From Azospirillum sp. TSH58 (GTDB lineage: Bacteria; Pseudomonadota; Alphaproteobacteria; Azospirillales; Azospirillaceae), in assembly GCF_003119115.1 (NCBI RefSeq), contig NZ_CP022365.1, forward strand, positions 124,001-188,000: a stretch of DNA of 64,000 nucleotides. The letters are read 5' to 3'. A model generated the notes under the pieces. That model made no database searches. It saw nothing but the letters and a program-made list of their open reading frames with translations, and was not told the origin of the DNA. The translations under genes were made by a program, and so were the position numbers. Positions 27,501-36,252 of this stretch are shown here, in pieces; the first letter of the stretch is position 1; each line of letters opens with the position of its first letter.

Positions 27501-28798
27501 GCTTCACGGAGGAGGAAGCGGTCGGCCTGGTGCGGGCGCAACAGGCCGACATCGCCTTCCTGCCGTCGATCTCGCCGGAAACCTGGTGCTACGCCCTGTC
27601 CACCGCCTGGAAGGCCGGGCTTGAGGTGGCGGCCTTCGATCTGGGGGCGCTGTCCGAACGCATCCGCAAGCAGGGCGGCGGCCATCTGCTGCCACCGTCG
27701 CTGGAGCCTGCGACAATCAACGACACGCTCCTGGGCATTCTTGACGCTCATACGCCGCATGGCGTAGCAATCGGGCGGCCTTTCTCCTTTCGGCCAGATT
27801 ACAGGCCAAATGTTCCGGTGGCGGATTCGGATGGTCCGGACGGCTACCGTTCAATTTTCCAGTCCAGCGGGGGATCGTCGATGATCGGTAGCGTTGCGTC
27901 CGCAGAAGCCCAACAACCCATGCAGATCAAGGCAACGGCCCAGACCTTGTCCCTGGTGCCCGGCTTCTACTCCCTGATCGTCACGAACGGCGGCGGGGCG
28001 ACGGCGGCGGGTGAGTTCCCCCTGCCCAGCGTCCAGCTCGCGCCGTCTCCCGGCAACCATGCCGGAAGCAGCGTCGAGATGATCGGCAGCGTGCCGGGCA
28101 ACTGGCTGAGCAAGCCGGGCGACACCATCATCATCAAGGTGTCGGGCGGCCCGGCGACCCTGGTCCTGTCGTCCTACAAGCATGTCGACCGCCCGAACGC
28201 GCTCCTGTCGCTCCAGTTCGCCCGCATCGACGACACGCCGGGAAGCCAGCAAGCCGCGACTTCGGCGCAGAACGCTCCCGTTCAAGGAACTCCCCTTCAG
28301 GGCGCGCCCGTGCAGAGCGCTCCCATTCAGAGCGCTCCCATTCAGAGCGCTCCGGTGCAGGCCCCGCCCGCCGTCCGTCCGCGCGCCGAGATCCTGGCCC
28401 ACGTCCAGCGCCAGGGCGATCTGCGCTTCACCGATTCCAACTGGGCCGGCGCCGTCGGGCAGCGGCTGTGGATCGAAGCCTTCTCGATCACCCCGGTCGA
28501 GGGCATCGCTCCGGAGGATCTGGAGTACAAGGGCCTGACCGCGAACGGCTGGGAGACCCCCTGGATCAATGGCGGCGGCATGTGCGGCAGCCGCGGCCTG
28601 GGCACCCCGCTGATCGGCTTCTCGATCCGCCTGCGCGGCGCGGCGGCCGAGCGCTTCGAGTGCGTCTATGAGGGCGCCTTCGTCAGCGGCTACCGCTCCC
28701 CCGCCGGGCAGAACGGCAGCCCGTGCCGTTCCGACGCGATCGGCGACGCTCTGGAAGGCATCCTGCTGCGCTTCGTCGAAAAGCAGCGTCCCTACTGA
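24569..28798 (+). CDS. Giant multi-domain glycosyltransferase (TPR, GWA domain, GT2, GT4, C-terminal extra domain)
   Basis: About 1409 residues. Order: TPR-like helices (~10-170); a GWA accessory domain (~283-345, WLLSGWAWCPGD to GRYGFLID); GT2 (~396-640: VVDVVVPVYRGREETLACL, ADTLVAGPWLARL, GYGEENDFCLRAH); GT4-like (~670-1085: VTLAGRGGVARFIEERAAAL, TIGAVGIQKGYEVLL, AFLPSISPETWCYALS) broken by an almost purely acidic insert (~717-745); and a C-terminal part (~1105-1409) with APxQS pentapeptide repeats and a Trp/Gly-rich end recalling ChW repeats (GWETPWINGGGMCGSRGLGTP). An internal ATG at 27881 with GGGGGA upstream could start the last part separately. The ATG at 24569 follows AAAGGG. It leads an apparent operon with two methyltransferases and a GT4. 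Confidence 0.8.
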   Translation: MSPSGGPPPHMRRQERRLRTLQRLEELLADGAIAEAEAAARSLLRHSRSHAQGAAGLARCALARGDLDGALRWAERSARFAPNDIALKAFLAALLIAANRSADVPPLLAGAVEQAAAPTAAIALGQALARLGAMDRLLPLIVRQLHRFPVSVAPLLGDLADHAVLTGGAPGWASADVGLRIVGALPADAPDAGGSVRIESSRLGLLLATDRPSFLRRYGQRDSDSGLIRFALPVGPELDGEPLRVSLNGEALLGSPLHPRRHAAVEGSILLDGGSDDSAADRSAWLLSGWAWCPGDPPQSVTVRVEDEAGHSVTVAADRPMEGAQAEGVESGRYGFLIDPVAAGLSPGLLHATAGPGSQPLAGSPLPWPGPGGTGRLPTPVGPRPPRPALPRPPVPVVDVVVPVYRGREETLACLRSVLAAEDPTPREIIVIDDASPDADLVGDLTALAGEGRITLLRNPRNLGFPATVNRGLALHPDRDAVLLNADTLVAGPWLARLRAAAWSAPDVGTVTPLSNDATILSYPSGTDRPSPPSLPETAALDRLAGTVNAGFRVDLPTAVGFCAYIRRDCLEETGPFEERLFGRGYGEENDFCLRAHRLGWRHLGAADVFVAHVGGRSFGRQKAILAARNSRLLERLHPGYEASVQDFIAADPLMTARRRLDLARWAEEADTARKPAVLLVTLAGRGGVARFIEERAAALRAEGWRVLRLVPETAGDEEDDEDDDEEDDERDGETADEKGVEDISPPERRCRVDVMDRPDLRDLVFRTRAEFDELAGALRLAGTTAVEIHHLLGHDAAVLDLAGRLGVPYDLTIHDYGLICPRLSLVDKDGRYCGEPDLAACERCTADPDDRADPELTVGSLRRRTRDLVAGARRVTVPTRDVAARLLRHVAPRPVEIQPWEDVAPPPSPAIRTPRSRDGRWRVCTIGAVGIQKGYEVLLACARDAAARGLPLEFVVVGFSEEDPPLFETGHAFVTGRFTEEEAVGLVRAQQADIAFLPSISPETWCYALSTAWKAGLEVAAFDLGALSERIRKQGGGHLLPPSLEPATINDTLLGILDAHTPHGVAIGRPFSFRPDYRPNVPVADSDGPDGYRSIFQSSGGSSMIGSVASAEAQQPMQIKATAQTLSLVPGFYSLIVTNGGGATAAGEFPLPSVQLAPSPGNHAGSSVEMIGSVPGNWLSKPGDTIIIKVSGGPATLVLSSYKHVDRPNALLSLQFARIDDTPGSQQAATSAQNAPVQGTPLQGAPVQSAPIQSAPIQSAPVQAPPAVRPRAEILAHVQRQGDLRFTDSNWAGAVGQRLWIEAFSITPVEGIAPEDLEYKGLTANGWETPWINGGGMCGSRGLGTPLIGFSIRLRGAAAERFECVYEGAFVSGYRSPAGQNGSPCRSDAIGDALEGILLRFVEKQRPY
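28274..28363 (+). repeat. 15-bp tandem repeats encoding APxQS pentapeptides
   Basis: Six 15-bp units encode APVQG, TPLQG, APVQS, APIQS, APIQS, APVQA; the two APIQS units are identical at DNA level. They form a proline-rich linker between two beta-rich parts at the C-terminus of the giant glycosyltransferase. Confidence 0.9.
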
Positions 28799-28818
28799 TC
28801 AGGAGCGACCCCAGACCG

Positions 28819-29424
28819 ATGCACATCAAGACCGTGCTCAATGTCGGATGCGGTCAGCGGGCCATTTCGATCCTCGGCAGCTCCCTGCCGGCGGACGGAT
28901 GGCAGGAGCTGCGTCTCGACATCGATCCGAAGGTCGATCCGGACATCGTCGCCTCGATGACGGACATGGCCCCGGTGCCCGACGGGTCGGTGGACGCGGT
29001 CTGGTCATCGCACAATCTGGAGCATCTCGATCCCCACGAGGTGCCGGTGGCCCTGCAGGAGTTCCTGCGCGTGCTGAAGCCGGGCGGCACGCTCCTGCTG
29101 ACCGTGCCCGACCTTCAGGCGGTGGCCAGGCTGGTGGCCGAGGACCGGCTGGACGAAACGCTCTACGACTCCACGCAGGGTCCGATCCGGCCGCTGGACG
29201 TCGTCTACGGCTACGGTCCGGCCCTTGCCACGGGAAACCGCTTCATGGCCCACCGCAACGGCTTCACGCCGAACCTGCTGGGACGGTTGTTGCAGGAGGC
29301 GGGGTTCGAACCGGTGGCGATCTGGCGGCGGGCCCGGGCGTACGAGTTGCAGGTCAAGGCCTTCCGGCCGCCCGCTCCGGCCGAGGCGCTGGAGGAGCTT
29401 GGCCTGCAATTTCCTGCGGGTTGA
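28819..29424 (+). CDS. Small class I SAM methyltransferase (Methyltransf_11 type)
   Basis: About 201 residues. VLNVGCGQRAISILG is the SAM loop, LDIDPKVDPDIVASMTDM gives the strand-2 acid, and the pattern SVDAVWSSHNLEHLD then LRVLKPGGTLLLTVPDL is diagnostic of Methyltransf_11/predicted SAM enzymes found next to glycosyltransferases. The ATG at 28819 with AGGAG ~13 nt upstream is chosen; the longer frame overlaps the giant gene. It lies 20 bp after the giant glycosyltransferase and before a GT4, so it is an operon member. The substrate is unknown, probably a sugar hydroxyl of the growing glycan. Confidence 0.87.
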   Translation: MHIKTVLNVGCGQRAISILGSSLPADGWQELRLDIDPKVDPDIVASMTDMAPVPDGSVDAVWSSHNLEHLDPHEVPVALQEFLRVLKPGGTLLLTVPDLQAVARLVAEDRLDETLYDSTQGPIRPLDVVYGYGPALATGNRFMAHRNGFTPNLLGRLLQEAGFEPVAIWRRARAYELQVKAFRPPAPAEALEELGLQFPAG

Positions 29425-29494
29425 CGCTCCCGGACAATGCTCATCCAGGTCCGCGGCGTATGGCGGGCCTTCTTTGCGGAATCGGCGGCACGCG

Positions 29495-30742
29495 ATGAAT
29501 TATCTCTTCGTCCACCAGAACTTCCCGGGCCAGTACCAGCACATCGTGCAGCATCTGGCGTCCCAGCCGGGCAACCGGGTGGTTTTCATCTCGCACGACA
29601 GCCCGGCGCGGATCCCCGGCGTGGAGCGCGCCGTCTACCAGCCCTTCCGGGCGTCGAAGTCGACGACCCACCATTACATCCAGGAGCTGGAGCAGGCGGT
29701 CGTCTACGGGCAGAGCGTCTACGAGGTCTGCCGCCGCCTGAAGGCCGAAGGATTCCGCCCCGACATCATGATCGGGCACAACGGCTGGGGCGAGACGCTG
29801 TACATGAAGGACGTCTGGCCGGACGTTCCCCTGCTCGCCTATTTCGAGTTCTTCTACCACCTGCACGGGGCCGACATCGGCTTCGATCCCGCGGCGCCGG
29901 TCACCGAGAACGACGGTCCGCGGGTGCGCACCAAGAACGTCATCAACACGCTGGGCTTCGAGGCCGCCGACTGGGGCCAGACCCCGACCGGCTGGCAGTG
30001 GTCGCTCTATCCCGACTACATGCGGTCCCGCATCAGCGTGATCCACGAGGGCGTGGACACCACCGTCGTCCGGCCGGACCCCGAAGCCTGGCTGCGCCTG
30101 CCGTCGGGCCTGACGCTCACGCCCAGGGACGAGGTCATCACCTACGTCGCCCGCAACCTCGAACCCTACCGCGGCTTCCACGTCTTCATGCGCGCTCTGC
30201 CGGGCATCCTGAAGCGGCGGCCCAAGGCCCATGTGCTGATCGTCGGCGGCGACGAGGTCAGTTATGGGCAGGTGGCCGCCGATGGGCGGAGCTACCGCGA
30301 CATCCTGATGGCCGAGGTCGGGGCGGGGATCGATCGCAACCGCGTGCATTTCCTGGGCAAGATTCCCTATGGCACCTATCTGTCGATGCTCCGCATCTCG
30401 TCGGCCCACGTCTACCTGACCTATCCCTTCGTGCTGTCCTGGTCCTTCCTGGAGGCCATGGCGTCGGGCTGCCTGCTGATCGGCTCCTCGACCATCCCGG
30501 TGGAGGAGGTGCTGCGCGACCGGCAGAACGGGCTTCTGGTGGACTTCTTCGATGGCGCCGCCCTGGCCGACCGCATCGACGAGGTCTTCGAGCATCCCGA
30601 CCGGATGCAGACCCTGCGCGACCGGGCGCGTCGGACGGCGGTGGACAATTACGACCTCCGCACCGTCACCCTGCCCCGCCACCTTGCCCTGATCGACGAC
30701 CTGATCGCCGGGCGGAACCCCGCAGAGAGGACCGCGAAATGA
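29495..30742 (+). CDS. GT4-family glycosyltransferase
   Basis: About 415 residues. It begins MNYLFVHQNFPGQYQHIVQHL, a start typical of a recognisable GT4 group. The Rossmann-2 side has VIHEGVDTTVVRP, ITYVARNLEPYRGFHVFMRAL, HFLGKIPYGTYLSMLR and the donor motif WSFLEAMASGCLLIGSSTIPVEEVL. It transfers a sugar from a nucleotide donor at the cytoplasmic face. Its stop overlaps the ATG of the next methyltransferase (ATGA), indicating translational coupling. A longer frame starting inside the preceding methyltransferase gene is not credible because the family start is at 29495. Confidence 0.92.
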   Translation: MNYLFVHQNFPGQYQHIVQHLASQPGNRVVFISHDSPARIPGVERAVYQPFRASKSTTHHYIQELEQAVVYGQSVYEVCRRLKAEGFRPDIMIGHNGWGETLYMKDVWPDVPLLAYFEFFYHLHGADIGFDPAAPVTENDGPRVRTKNVINTLGFEAADWGQTPTGWQWSLYPDYMRSRISVIHEGVDTTVVRPDPEAWLRLPSGLTLTPRDEVITYVARNLEPYRGFHVFMRALPGILKRRPKAHVLIVGGDEVSYGQVAADGRSYRDILMAEVGAGIDRNRVHFLGKIPYGTYLSMLRISSAHVYLTYPFVLSWSFLEAMASGCLLIGSSTIPVEEVLRDRQNGLLVDFFDGAALADRIDEVFEHPDRMQTLRDRARRTAVDNYDLRTVTLPRHLALIDDLIAGRNPAERTAK

Positions 30743-32292
30743 GCGCGTGGAGCGACGGCTACAACGCCGACATCGCCTACACCCACGGAGCCTACCGCGA
30801 GCTGTCGCCCGGTTACCTGTCCTATGTGTGCCTGCTGAACGGCATCCGCCCGCCGCGCACCGACCGGCCCTTCCGCTATTGCGAGCTGGGCTGCGGCCAG
30901 GGGATGACCCTGAACATCCTGGCGGCGACCCACCCCCAGGGCCGCTTCACCGGCATCGACTTCAATCCGCTTCACGTCGCCGGGGCGCGCCGGCTGGCCG
31001 AAGAGGCGGAGCTGGCCAACGTCGCCTTCCACGAGCGGAGCTTCCAGGAGGTGGCCGCCGGGGCGCTGCCGACGGAAGAGGTGGGCGAGGGCTTCGACTT
31101 CATCGTCCTGCACGGTGTCTACAGTTGGGTCAGCCCGGAGAACCGCCGGGCGATGGTGGACATCCTGGAGAGGACGCTGAAGCCCGGCGGGCTGGTCTTC
31201 GTCAGCTACAACGCCATGCCGGGCTGGGCGCCGCTTCTGCCCCTGCAGAAGCTGATGCTGGCCCATGCGGCGGCCAACCCGGCCCGCAGCGACCGGCAGT
31301 TCGATGCGGCGCTGGGTTTCGTCAACCGGCTGAACGAGGCCGGCGCCGGCTATTTCGCCGCCAACCCCACCGCCGGGCAGCATCTCGCCACGATGGCGGG
31401 GCAGGACCGCCGCTACCTGACGCATGAGTATCTGAACACCCATTGGGAACCGCTGGGCCACGCCCAGGTGGCCCAGGATCTGGCGCGGGCGAAGCTTGGC
31501 TATGCCTGCTCCGCCAACATCCCGCACAATTTCGACGATCTGTCGGTGCGACCGGAACTGCGGCCCATCCTGGCGGAGATCGCCGATCCGACGCTGGCGG
31601 AGACGGTGCGCGACTTCGCCATGAATCAGGTGTTCCGCCGCGACATCTTCATCCGCGGCCTGGACCGGATGCCGGCCGTGGAGACCGTCGCGGAACTCCG
31701 GCGCCTCCGCTTCACCCTGATGGTTCCGCGCGAGAAGGCCGGGCTGGCGGTTCCGGTGCCGCTGGGCGAACTGCGCCATGACGTGGGGCTCGGCCTGCCG
31801 ATCCTCGACGCGCTCGCCATGGGGACCCCGACCCTCGGCGGGATCGAGGCGATGCCGGAGATGAGCCGGCACGATTTCGGCACGATCTCCCGCTTCCTGG
31901 CGCTCCTGGTGTCCGCCAACCACGCCCATCCCCTGGCGGATCCTTCGGAGGAGGCGCACCAGGCCGCCGGGCGGCTGAACCGGGCGATCGCCCGGCGCAT
32001 GCTGGTCGACGAAAGCCTGTTCTTCCTGGCCGCGCCCACGGTCGGGCTGGGCGTCGGGGCGGACACCCTGGAACGCCTCGTCCTCGCCGGCCTTCTCGCC
32101 GGGCAGCCGGTGGACGTCCAACCGCTCGGCGGCTTCGTGACGGACGCGCTGCGCGCGCTCGGACGCACCGTCTTCGCCGAAGACGGTTCCCCCATCTCCG
32201 ACCCGGAAGTGATGCGCTCGCTGGTCGCCGCGAAGCTGGCCGATTTCCTGCCGCAGAAGCTGCCGGTGTGGCAGCGGTTCGGCATCCTGTGA
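30739..32292 (+). CDS. Methyltransferase with C-terminal regulatory domain
   Basis: About 517 residues. The N-terminal domain opens YNADIAYTHGAYRELSPGYL and has the SAM loop YCELGCGQGMTLNILAAT, then FDFIVLHGVYSWVS and LKPGGLVFVSYNAMPGWAPL. The remainder (from ~240) matches the predicted methyltransferase regulatory domain family PF10119 in layout. Such proteins are often found in rhamnose- and O-antigen-related loci. The ATG at 30739 overlaps the GT4 stop and has AGAGAGG upstream. It is the last gene of the operon starting at 24569. Confidence 0.87.
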   Translation: MSAWSDGYNADIAYTHGAYRELSPGYLSYVCLLNGIRPPRTDRPFRYCELGCGQGMTLNILAATHPQGRFTGIDFNPLHVAGARRLAEEAELANVAFHERSFQEVAAGALPTEEVGEGFDFIVLHGVYSWVSPENRRAMVDILERTLKPGGLVFVSYNAMPGWAPLLPLQKLMLAHAAANPARSDRQFDAALGFVNRLNEAGAGYFAANPTAGQHLATMAGQDRRYLTHEYLNTHWEPLGHAQVAQDLARAKLGYACSANIPHNFDDLSVRPELRPILAEIADPTLAETVRDFAMNQVFRRDIFIRGLDRMPAVETVAELRRLRFTLMVPREKAGLAVPVPLGELRHDVGLGLPILDALAMGTPTLGGIEAMPEMSRHDFGTISRFLALLVSANHAHPLADPSEEAHQAAGRLNRAIARRMLVDESLFFLAAPTVGLGVGADTLERLVLAGLLAGQPVDVQPLGGFVTDALRALGRTVFAEDGSPISDPEVMRSLVAAKLADFLPQKLPVWQRFGIL

Positions 32293-32379
32293 CGGAAGGC
32301 GGGGAGCTGGAAAGGGCTGTGGCGCCCATCGGCGCCCCGTCGTATGGTTCGTCCGCTTTCCGAACCCCAGGACCAGAAA

Positions 32380-32955
32380 ATGAGCCACTCCGCCGCCGAC
32401 CGCGTCCGTGAAGCCCTGCTTGAGACGTCCCGGAACTTTGCGGCCTTCGCCGCGCAGGCCGACCGGATCGAAGCCGCCGCCGGGCTGATGATCGACGGGC
32501 TGAAGAGCGGCGGCAAGGTGCTGTTCTGCGGCAACGGCGGGTCCGCCGCCGATTCCCAGCATCTCGCGGCAGAACTCACCGGACGCTACCTGCGGGACCG
32601 CGCGCCCCTGGCGGCGGTGGCCCTGACGGTGGACACGTCCGCCCTGACGGCCATCGCCAACGACTATTCCTACGACGAGGTGTTCGCCCGGCAGGTCCGT
32701 GGCCTGGGCCGGGCCGGCGACGTGCTGGTCGGCATCTCGACCAGCGGCAACAGCCGCAACGTCGTCGCCGCGCTGGAGGCCGCCCGCGCGCTGGGCATGC
32801 GCACCGTCGGCCTGACCGGCGCCGCCGGCGGGCGGATGAAGGAGCTGTGCGACGTCTGCCTGTGCGTGCCCTCCACCGACACCCCGCGCATCCAGGAAAT
32901 GCACATCGCCGCCGGCCACATGCTGTGCGAACTGGTCGAGAACGCCTTCGTCTGA
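32380..32955 (+). CDS. gmhA: Phosphoheptose isomerase
   Basis: About 191 residues, the normal GmhA size. It converts sedoheptulose 7-phosphate to D-glycero-D-manno-heptose 7-phosphate in the ADP- or GDP-heptose pathway. The SIS-domain phosphate loop [22 protein letters not shown] (shown in part: [11 protein letters not shown]), the second loop [11 protein letters not shown] and the C-terminal [17 protein letters not shown] with the catalytic Glu/His are all present. The ATG at 32380 follows AGGA at 8 nt and is better than an ATG 12 codons upstream. It converges on the LhgO-like gene. No other heptose gene is present in the window, so it serves LPS core or a heptose-containing glycan. Confidence 0.93.
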   Translation: MSHSAADRVREALLETSRNFAAFAAQADRIEAAAGLMIDGLKSGGKVLFCGNGGSAADSQHLAAELTGRYLRDRAPLAAVALTVDTSALTAIANDYSYDEVFARQVRGLGRAGDVLVGISTSGNSRNVVAALEAARALGMRTVGLTGAAGGRMKELCDVCLCVPSTDTPRIQEMHIAAGHMLCELVENAFV

Positions 32956-32968
32956 CGAAGGCACGGCC

Positions 32969-34090
32969 TCAGCCGACCAGCCGCTCCGCCACCGCGTCGG
33001 CGACGGCGAGGCAGGAGGTCAGGCCCGGCGATTCCATGCCGAACAGGTTGACCAGTCCCGGAACCCCGTGCGTCTCCGGCCCCTGGATCAGGAAGTCGGC
33101 CTGCGGCTGCCCGCGGCCGCTCAGCTTCGGACGGATGCCGGAATAGGCCGGCACCAGGGCGCCGTCGGGCAGGCCCGGCCAGTAACGCCGCACCTCGCCG
33201 TAAAAGCCGGCGGCCCGCTTCGGGTCCACCCGGTAGTCGGGGCGGTCGTAATCGGCGGGGGCCAGCCACTCGACGTCCGGACCGAAGCGGGCCTGGCCAG
33301 CCAGATCCAATGTCAGGTGAACGCCCAGCCCGCCCTCCACCGGCACCGGATAGACCAGGCGCGCGAAGGGTGAACGTCCCTGCCCCAGCGCGTAGTAATT
33401 GCCCTTGGCCAGCACCCGCGGGGGCACATGCTCCGCCGGGAAGCCCTCCAGCCCGCGGGCGACGCCCCAAGCGCCCAGCCCGGCGGCGTTGACCAGCGTG
33501 CCGCAGGCGATGCGGACCGGCTCCGCCCCGCCGACCTCCAGTTCGAAGCCGTCCGCGCTGCGGTGGGCACGCTCCAGCGGGCTGAGGAAGGCCAGCATGG
33601 CGCCCGCCGCTTCCGCGTCGCCCCGCAGGGCCAGCATCAGGCCGTGGCTGTCGATGATGCCGGTCGATGGCGACAGCAGCGCGCCGACACAGCGCAGGCT
33701 GGGCTCCAGCGCCATGGCCTGGGGGGCGGAGAGGGCCACGAGATCGTCCACTCCATTGGCGGCGGCCTGGGCGCGAATGGCCTCCAGCCGGGGCAGCTGG
33801 GCCTCCTCGGTGGCGACGATCAGCTTGCCGATGCGCCTGTGCTCCACCCCACGCGTTTCGCAGTAGGCGTAGAGCGCGTCGCGCCCGGCCACGCACAGGC
33901 GCGCCCGCAGGCTTCCCGTGGGGTAGTAGATGCCCGCGTGGATGACCTCGGAGTTGCGCGAGCTGGTGACGGTGCCGATAGCGTCCGCCGCTTCCAGAAC
34001 CACCACATCGCGCCCGGCGCCGGCCAGCCGCCGGGCCACCGCCAGCCCGATCACCCCGGCGCCGACCACCACGCAGTCCACCCGCTCCAT
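32969..34090 (-). CDS. lhgO: FAD-dependent oxidoreductase, L-2-hydroxyglutarate oxidase-like
   Basis: About 373 residues. DAO-type FAD binding is seen at the N-terminus ([18 protein letters not shown], then [22 protein letters not shown]), the substrate region has [18 protein letters not shown], and the C-terminal FAD contacts lie in [31 protein letters not shown] is the hallmark of the L-2-hydroxyglutarate dehydrogenase/oxidase family, which returns 2-hydroxyglutarate to 2-oxoglutarate. The ATG at 34090 follows AGAGGAA at ideal spacing. It looks like a metabolic gene lying by chance between glycan genes; I see no link to the polysaccharide pathway. Confidence 0.88.
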   Translation of the reverse strand: MERVDCVVVGAGVIGLAVARRLAGAGRDVVVLEAADAIGTVTSSRNSEVIHAGIYYPTGSLRARLCVAGRDALYAYCETRGVEHRRIGKLIVATEEAQLPRLEAIRAQAAANGVDDLVALSAPQAMALEPSLRCVGALLSPSTGIIDSHGLMLALRGDAEAAGAMLAFLSPLERAHRSADGFELEVGGAEPVRIACGTLVNAAGLGAWGVARGLEGFPAEHVPPRVLAKGNYYALGQGRSPFARLVYPVPVEGGLGVHLTLDLAGQARFGPDVEWLAPADYDRPDYRVDPKRAAGFYGEVRRYWPGLPDGALVPAYSGIRPKLSGRGQPQADFLIQGPETHGVPGLVNLFGMESPGLTSCLAVADAVAERLVG

Positions 34091-34491
34091 CGTTCCTCTC
34101 CGGTCCTTCCAAGGGGCTGATCCCAACGGTCGAGCCGGGCCAACAAGGCCGCAAAAACAGCCGGCCACGCAAGAGGGATGCGCAGGCGGGATGGGGGCGC
34201 GGCATCCCCGGACGGAACACTCCCCTTCGGTCACGGTCTCCAGAAGAGACGCCCGGACGGGGACGCTCGCACCCGCAAATATAACTCTCTGGATTCATCT
34301 GCCAGACTGCGTTAACCCCCGGCAATCCGCAAAATATCCATATGATAAACCATATTCGTAAGCTTTAATTTTTTGACGTCATCAGCGTATTTTGTTGATA
34401 GTTCATTCGATTTCATTGAATGAGCGCCACCCATTTCTGAATTGAAGAGCTGTTTTCGCGGACAGTCCTCTTTTATTCAAAGGTGGCAGCC
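34091..34491. promoter_or_regulatory. Intergenic region upstream of the M10 protease
   Basis: About 400 bp between divergent genes; the right half (34260-34450) is clearly AT-rich. A weak promoter candidate is TTGACG at 34373 and GATAGT at 34397 with 18-bp spacing; the -35 overlaps the 8-bp palindrome TGACGTCA. An imperfect inverted repeat (TCATTC / GAATGA) follows near 34404-34425. No gene is supported here. Confidence 0.4.
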
Positions 34492-36252
34492 ATGAGCACA
34501 CCGGATTATGTGTTTCCCGTGTCCGAAATCGCCGGAAGCGGGCGCATTGAGATCGATTCATTGCTTGCCGGATACAAATGGGGCGCAGGGAGCCAGCCTG
34601 GGAACGGCATTTCCCTGACCTATTCTTTCGGTGTCGCCGGACTGTCGGCTTATCGGGACGGCTATCTGACGCCGGACCCGGGAAGCGTCTGGACCCTGTC
34701 CGGAACAGCCCAGGCGGCGATCCGCCAAGCCATAGGCACCTGGGCGGCGGTTGCGAACATCACCTGCACCGAGGTCGCCGACAGCGCCCTGTCCTGCGGC
34801 GACCTCCGCTTCGGAGGCAGCAACGCCCCGGCAACCGCCTACACGGTCCTGCCGGTGGCGGAACTGCCGGAGGCGGGCGACATGTGGTTCGGCACGCTCT
34901 TCGCCGACCCGTCCCTCTCCTGGGCCTCCGGCTCCTACGTCTACCAGACCCTCGTCCACGAGATCGGACACGCCTTCGGCCTGAAGCACCTGCATGAGGA
35001 GTACGGGGCATTCCCGATCGCCCCCACCGGCATCGACTCCCAGCTCTACAGCACGATGAGCTACCGGTCCTACCCCGGAGCGCCTCCGGAGATGGGCTAC
35101 TGGCAGGACCGCTTCCCCACCACCCCCATGGTCAGCGACATCGCCGCCATCCAGTATCTGTACGGCGCCAACACGTCCACCAACGCCGGGGACACCGTCT
35201 ATTCCTGGGAGCCCGGGCAGGCGATCTTCGAAACCATCTGGGACGGCGGCGGCAACGACACCATCAGTTGGGCCAACCAGACCAGCGACGCCCGGATCGA
35301 CCTGCGCCCCGGCTCCTACAGCGACCTGGGACCGGCTTGGCGAGCCGGCTTCTACATGGAATCCCGGACGCTGGGCATCGCCTACGACTGCTGGATCGAA
35401 AACGCCATCGGCGGCTCGGGGAACGACATCCTGATCGGCAACGAACGGGACAACGCCCTGTACGGGGGGGCCGGCGACGACACGCTGATCGGCGGGGCCG
35501 GCAACAACCTGCTGGACGGCGGCGACGGGTTCGACACGGCGGTGTTCGAGGGGGCGCCCTCGTCCTACACCATCCGCCACAGCGGAGCGGGCGAGGTGCT
35601 GGTGGAGGGCCCGGAGGGGACGAACACCCTGCGCAGCATCGAGCATCTGTCCTTCGGCGACATGACCCTGGCGCTGAGCCGGGACGCGGCGCCCGGCACG
35701 GTGGCCAGCACCTTCTACGGCGTGGCCAACAGCGCATCGGGGCAGCGGATCCTCCAGGAGGCCTCGACCTATTCCGGACCCGTCCAGACCCTGGAATGGC
35801 AGTTCATCGGCAGCGACGACGGCGAGGCGATCGTCGGCAGCGCCGGCAACGACTTCATCAACAGCCGGGGCGGCACGGACGCCATCGACGGCGGCGCCGG
35901 CAACGACGTGCTGGACGGCGGAACGGGGTCCAACTTCCTGACCGGCGGCGAAGGCCATGACACCTTCTTCCTCGACGCCCGCTCGGGCGAACCGGTCTGG
36001 TCCACCGTGACCGACCTGGAGGCGGGGGAGATCGTCACCATCTGGGGCTGGCAACCGGGAGAGTCGGTCATCAGCTGGACGGAGATGGGCGGAGCCGGCG
36101 GCTTCACGGGCGCCACGGCCCACATCGATCTCAACGGCGACGGCAACATCGACGCCAGCCTGACGCTGAGCGGCAAGTCCGTGGGATCCCTGACGGCGAT
36201 GCCCGGCACGGTGAACGGCACCGATTATCTGGCGGTCTGGCTGAACGGCTGA
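34492..36252 (+). CDS. M10 (serralysin-like) metalloprotease with RTX repeats
   Basis: About 586 residues. The zinc site HEIGHAFGLKH is at 156-166, with the catalytic Glu and third His intact, and the Met-turn is in YSTMSYRSYP. Two blocks of RTX nonapeptides follow (~310-350: GGSGNDILIG, GGAGDDTLIGGAGNNLLDGG; and ~455-490: VGSAGNDF, GGAGNDVLDGGTGSNFLTGG). Serralysins are calcium-dependent, lack a Sec signal and are exported by type I secretion; the HlyB/HlyD-like pair at 44.5-48 kb could serve it. The C-terminus (YLAVWLNG) ends in hydrophobic residues, broadly as expected of the secretion signal. The ATG at 34492 follows AAGGTGG; the adjoining GTG three codons earlier is less likely. Confidence 0.9.
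   Translation: MSTPDYVFPVSEIAGSGRIEIDSLLAGYKWGAGSQPGNGISLTYSFGVAGLSAYRDGYLTPDPGSVWTLSGTAQAAIRQAIGTWAAVANITCTEVADSALSCGDLRFGGSNAPATAYTVLPVAELPEAGDMWFGTLFADPSLSWASGSYVYQTLVHEIGHAFGLKHLHEEYGAFPIAPTGIDSQLYSTMSYRSYPGAPPEMGYWQDRFPTTPMVSDIAAIQYLYGANTSTNAGDTVYSWEPGQAIFETIWDGGGNDTISWANQTSDARIDLRPGSYSDLGPAWRAGFYMESRTLGIAYDCWIENAIGGSGNDILIGNERDNALYGGAGDDTLIGGAGNNLLDGGDGFDTAVFEGAPSSYTIRHSGAGEVLVEGPEGTNTLRSIEHLSFGDMTLALSRDAAPGTVASTFYGVANSASGQRILQEASTYSGPVQTLEWQFIGSDDGEAIVGSAGNDFINSRGGTDAIDGGAGNDVLDGGTGSNFLTGGEGHDTFFLDARSGEPVWSTVTDLEAGEIVTIWGWQPGESVISWTEMGGAGGFTGATAHIDLNGDGNIDASLTLSGKSVGSLTAMPGTVNGTDYLAVWLNG

Noticed and set aside
24578-27760. Minus-strand open frame of about 1060 codons
   Set aside because: Shadow of the giant glycosyltransferase; composition is biased as expected for an antisense frame and no motif is present.
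30649-32964. Minus-strand open frame over the regulatory-domain methyltransferase and gmhA
   Set aside because: Antisense shadow; both plus-strand genes have intact catalytic motifs.
34373-34402. Firm promoter call upstream of the M10 protease
   Set aside because: TTGACG with GATAGT at 18 bp is only a partial match, so I note it within the intergenic entry and do not call it as a promoter.
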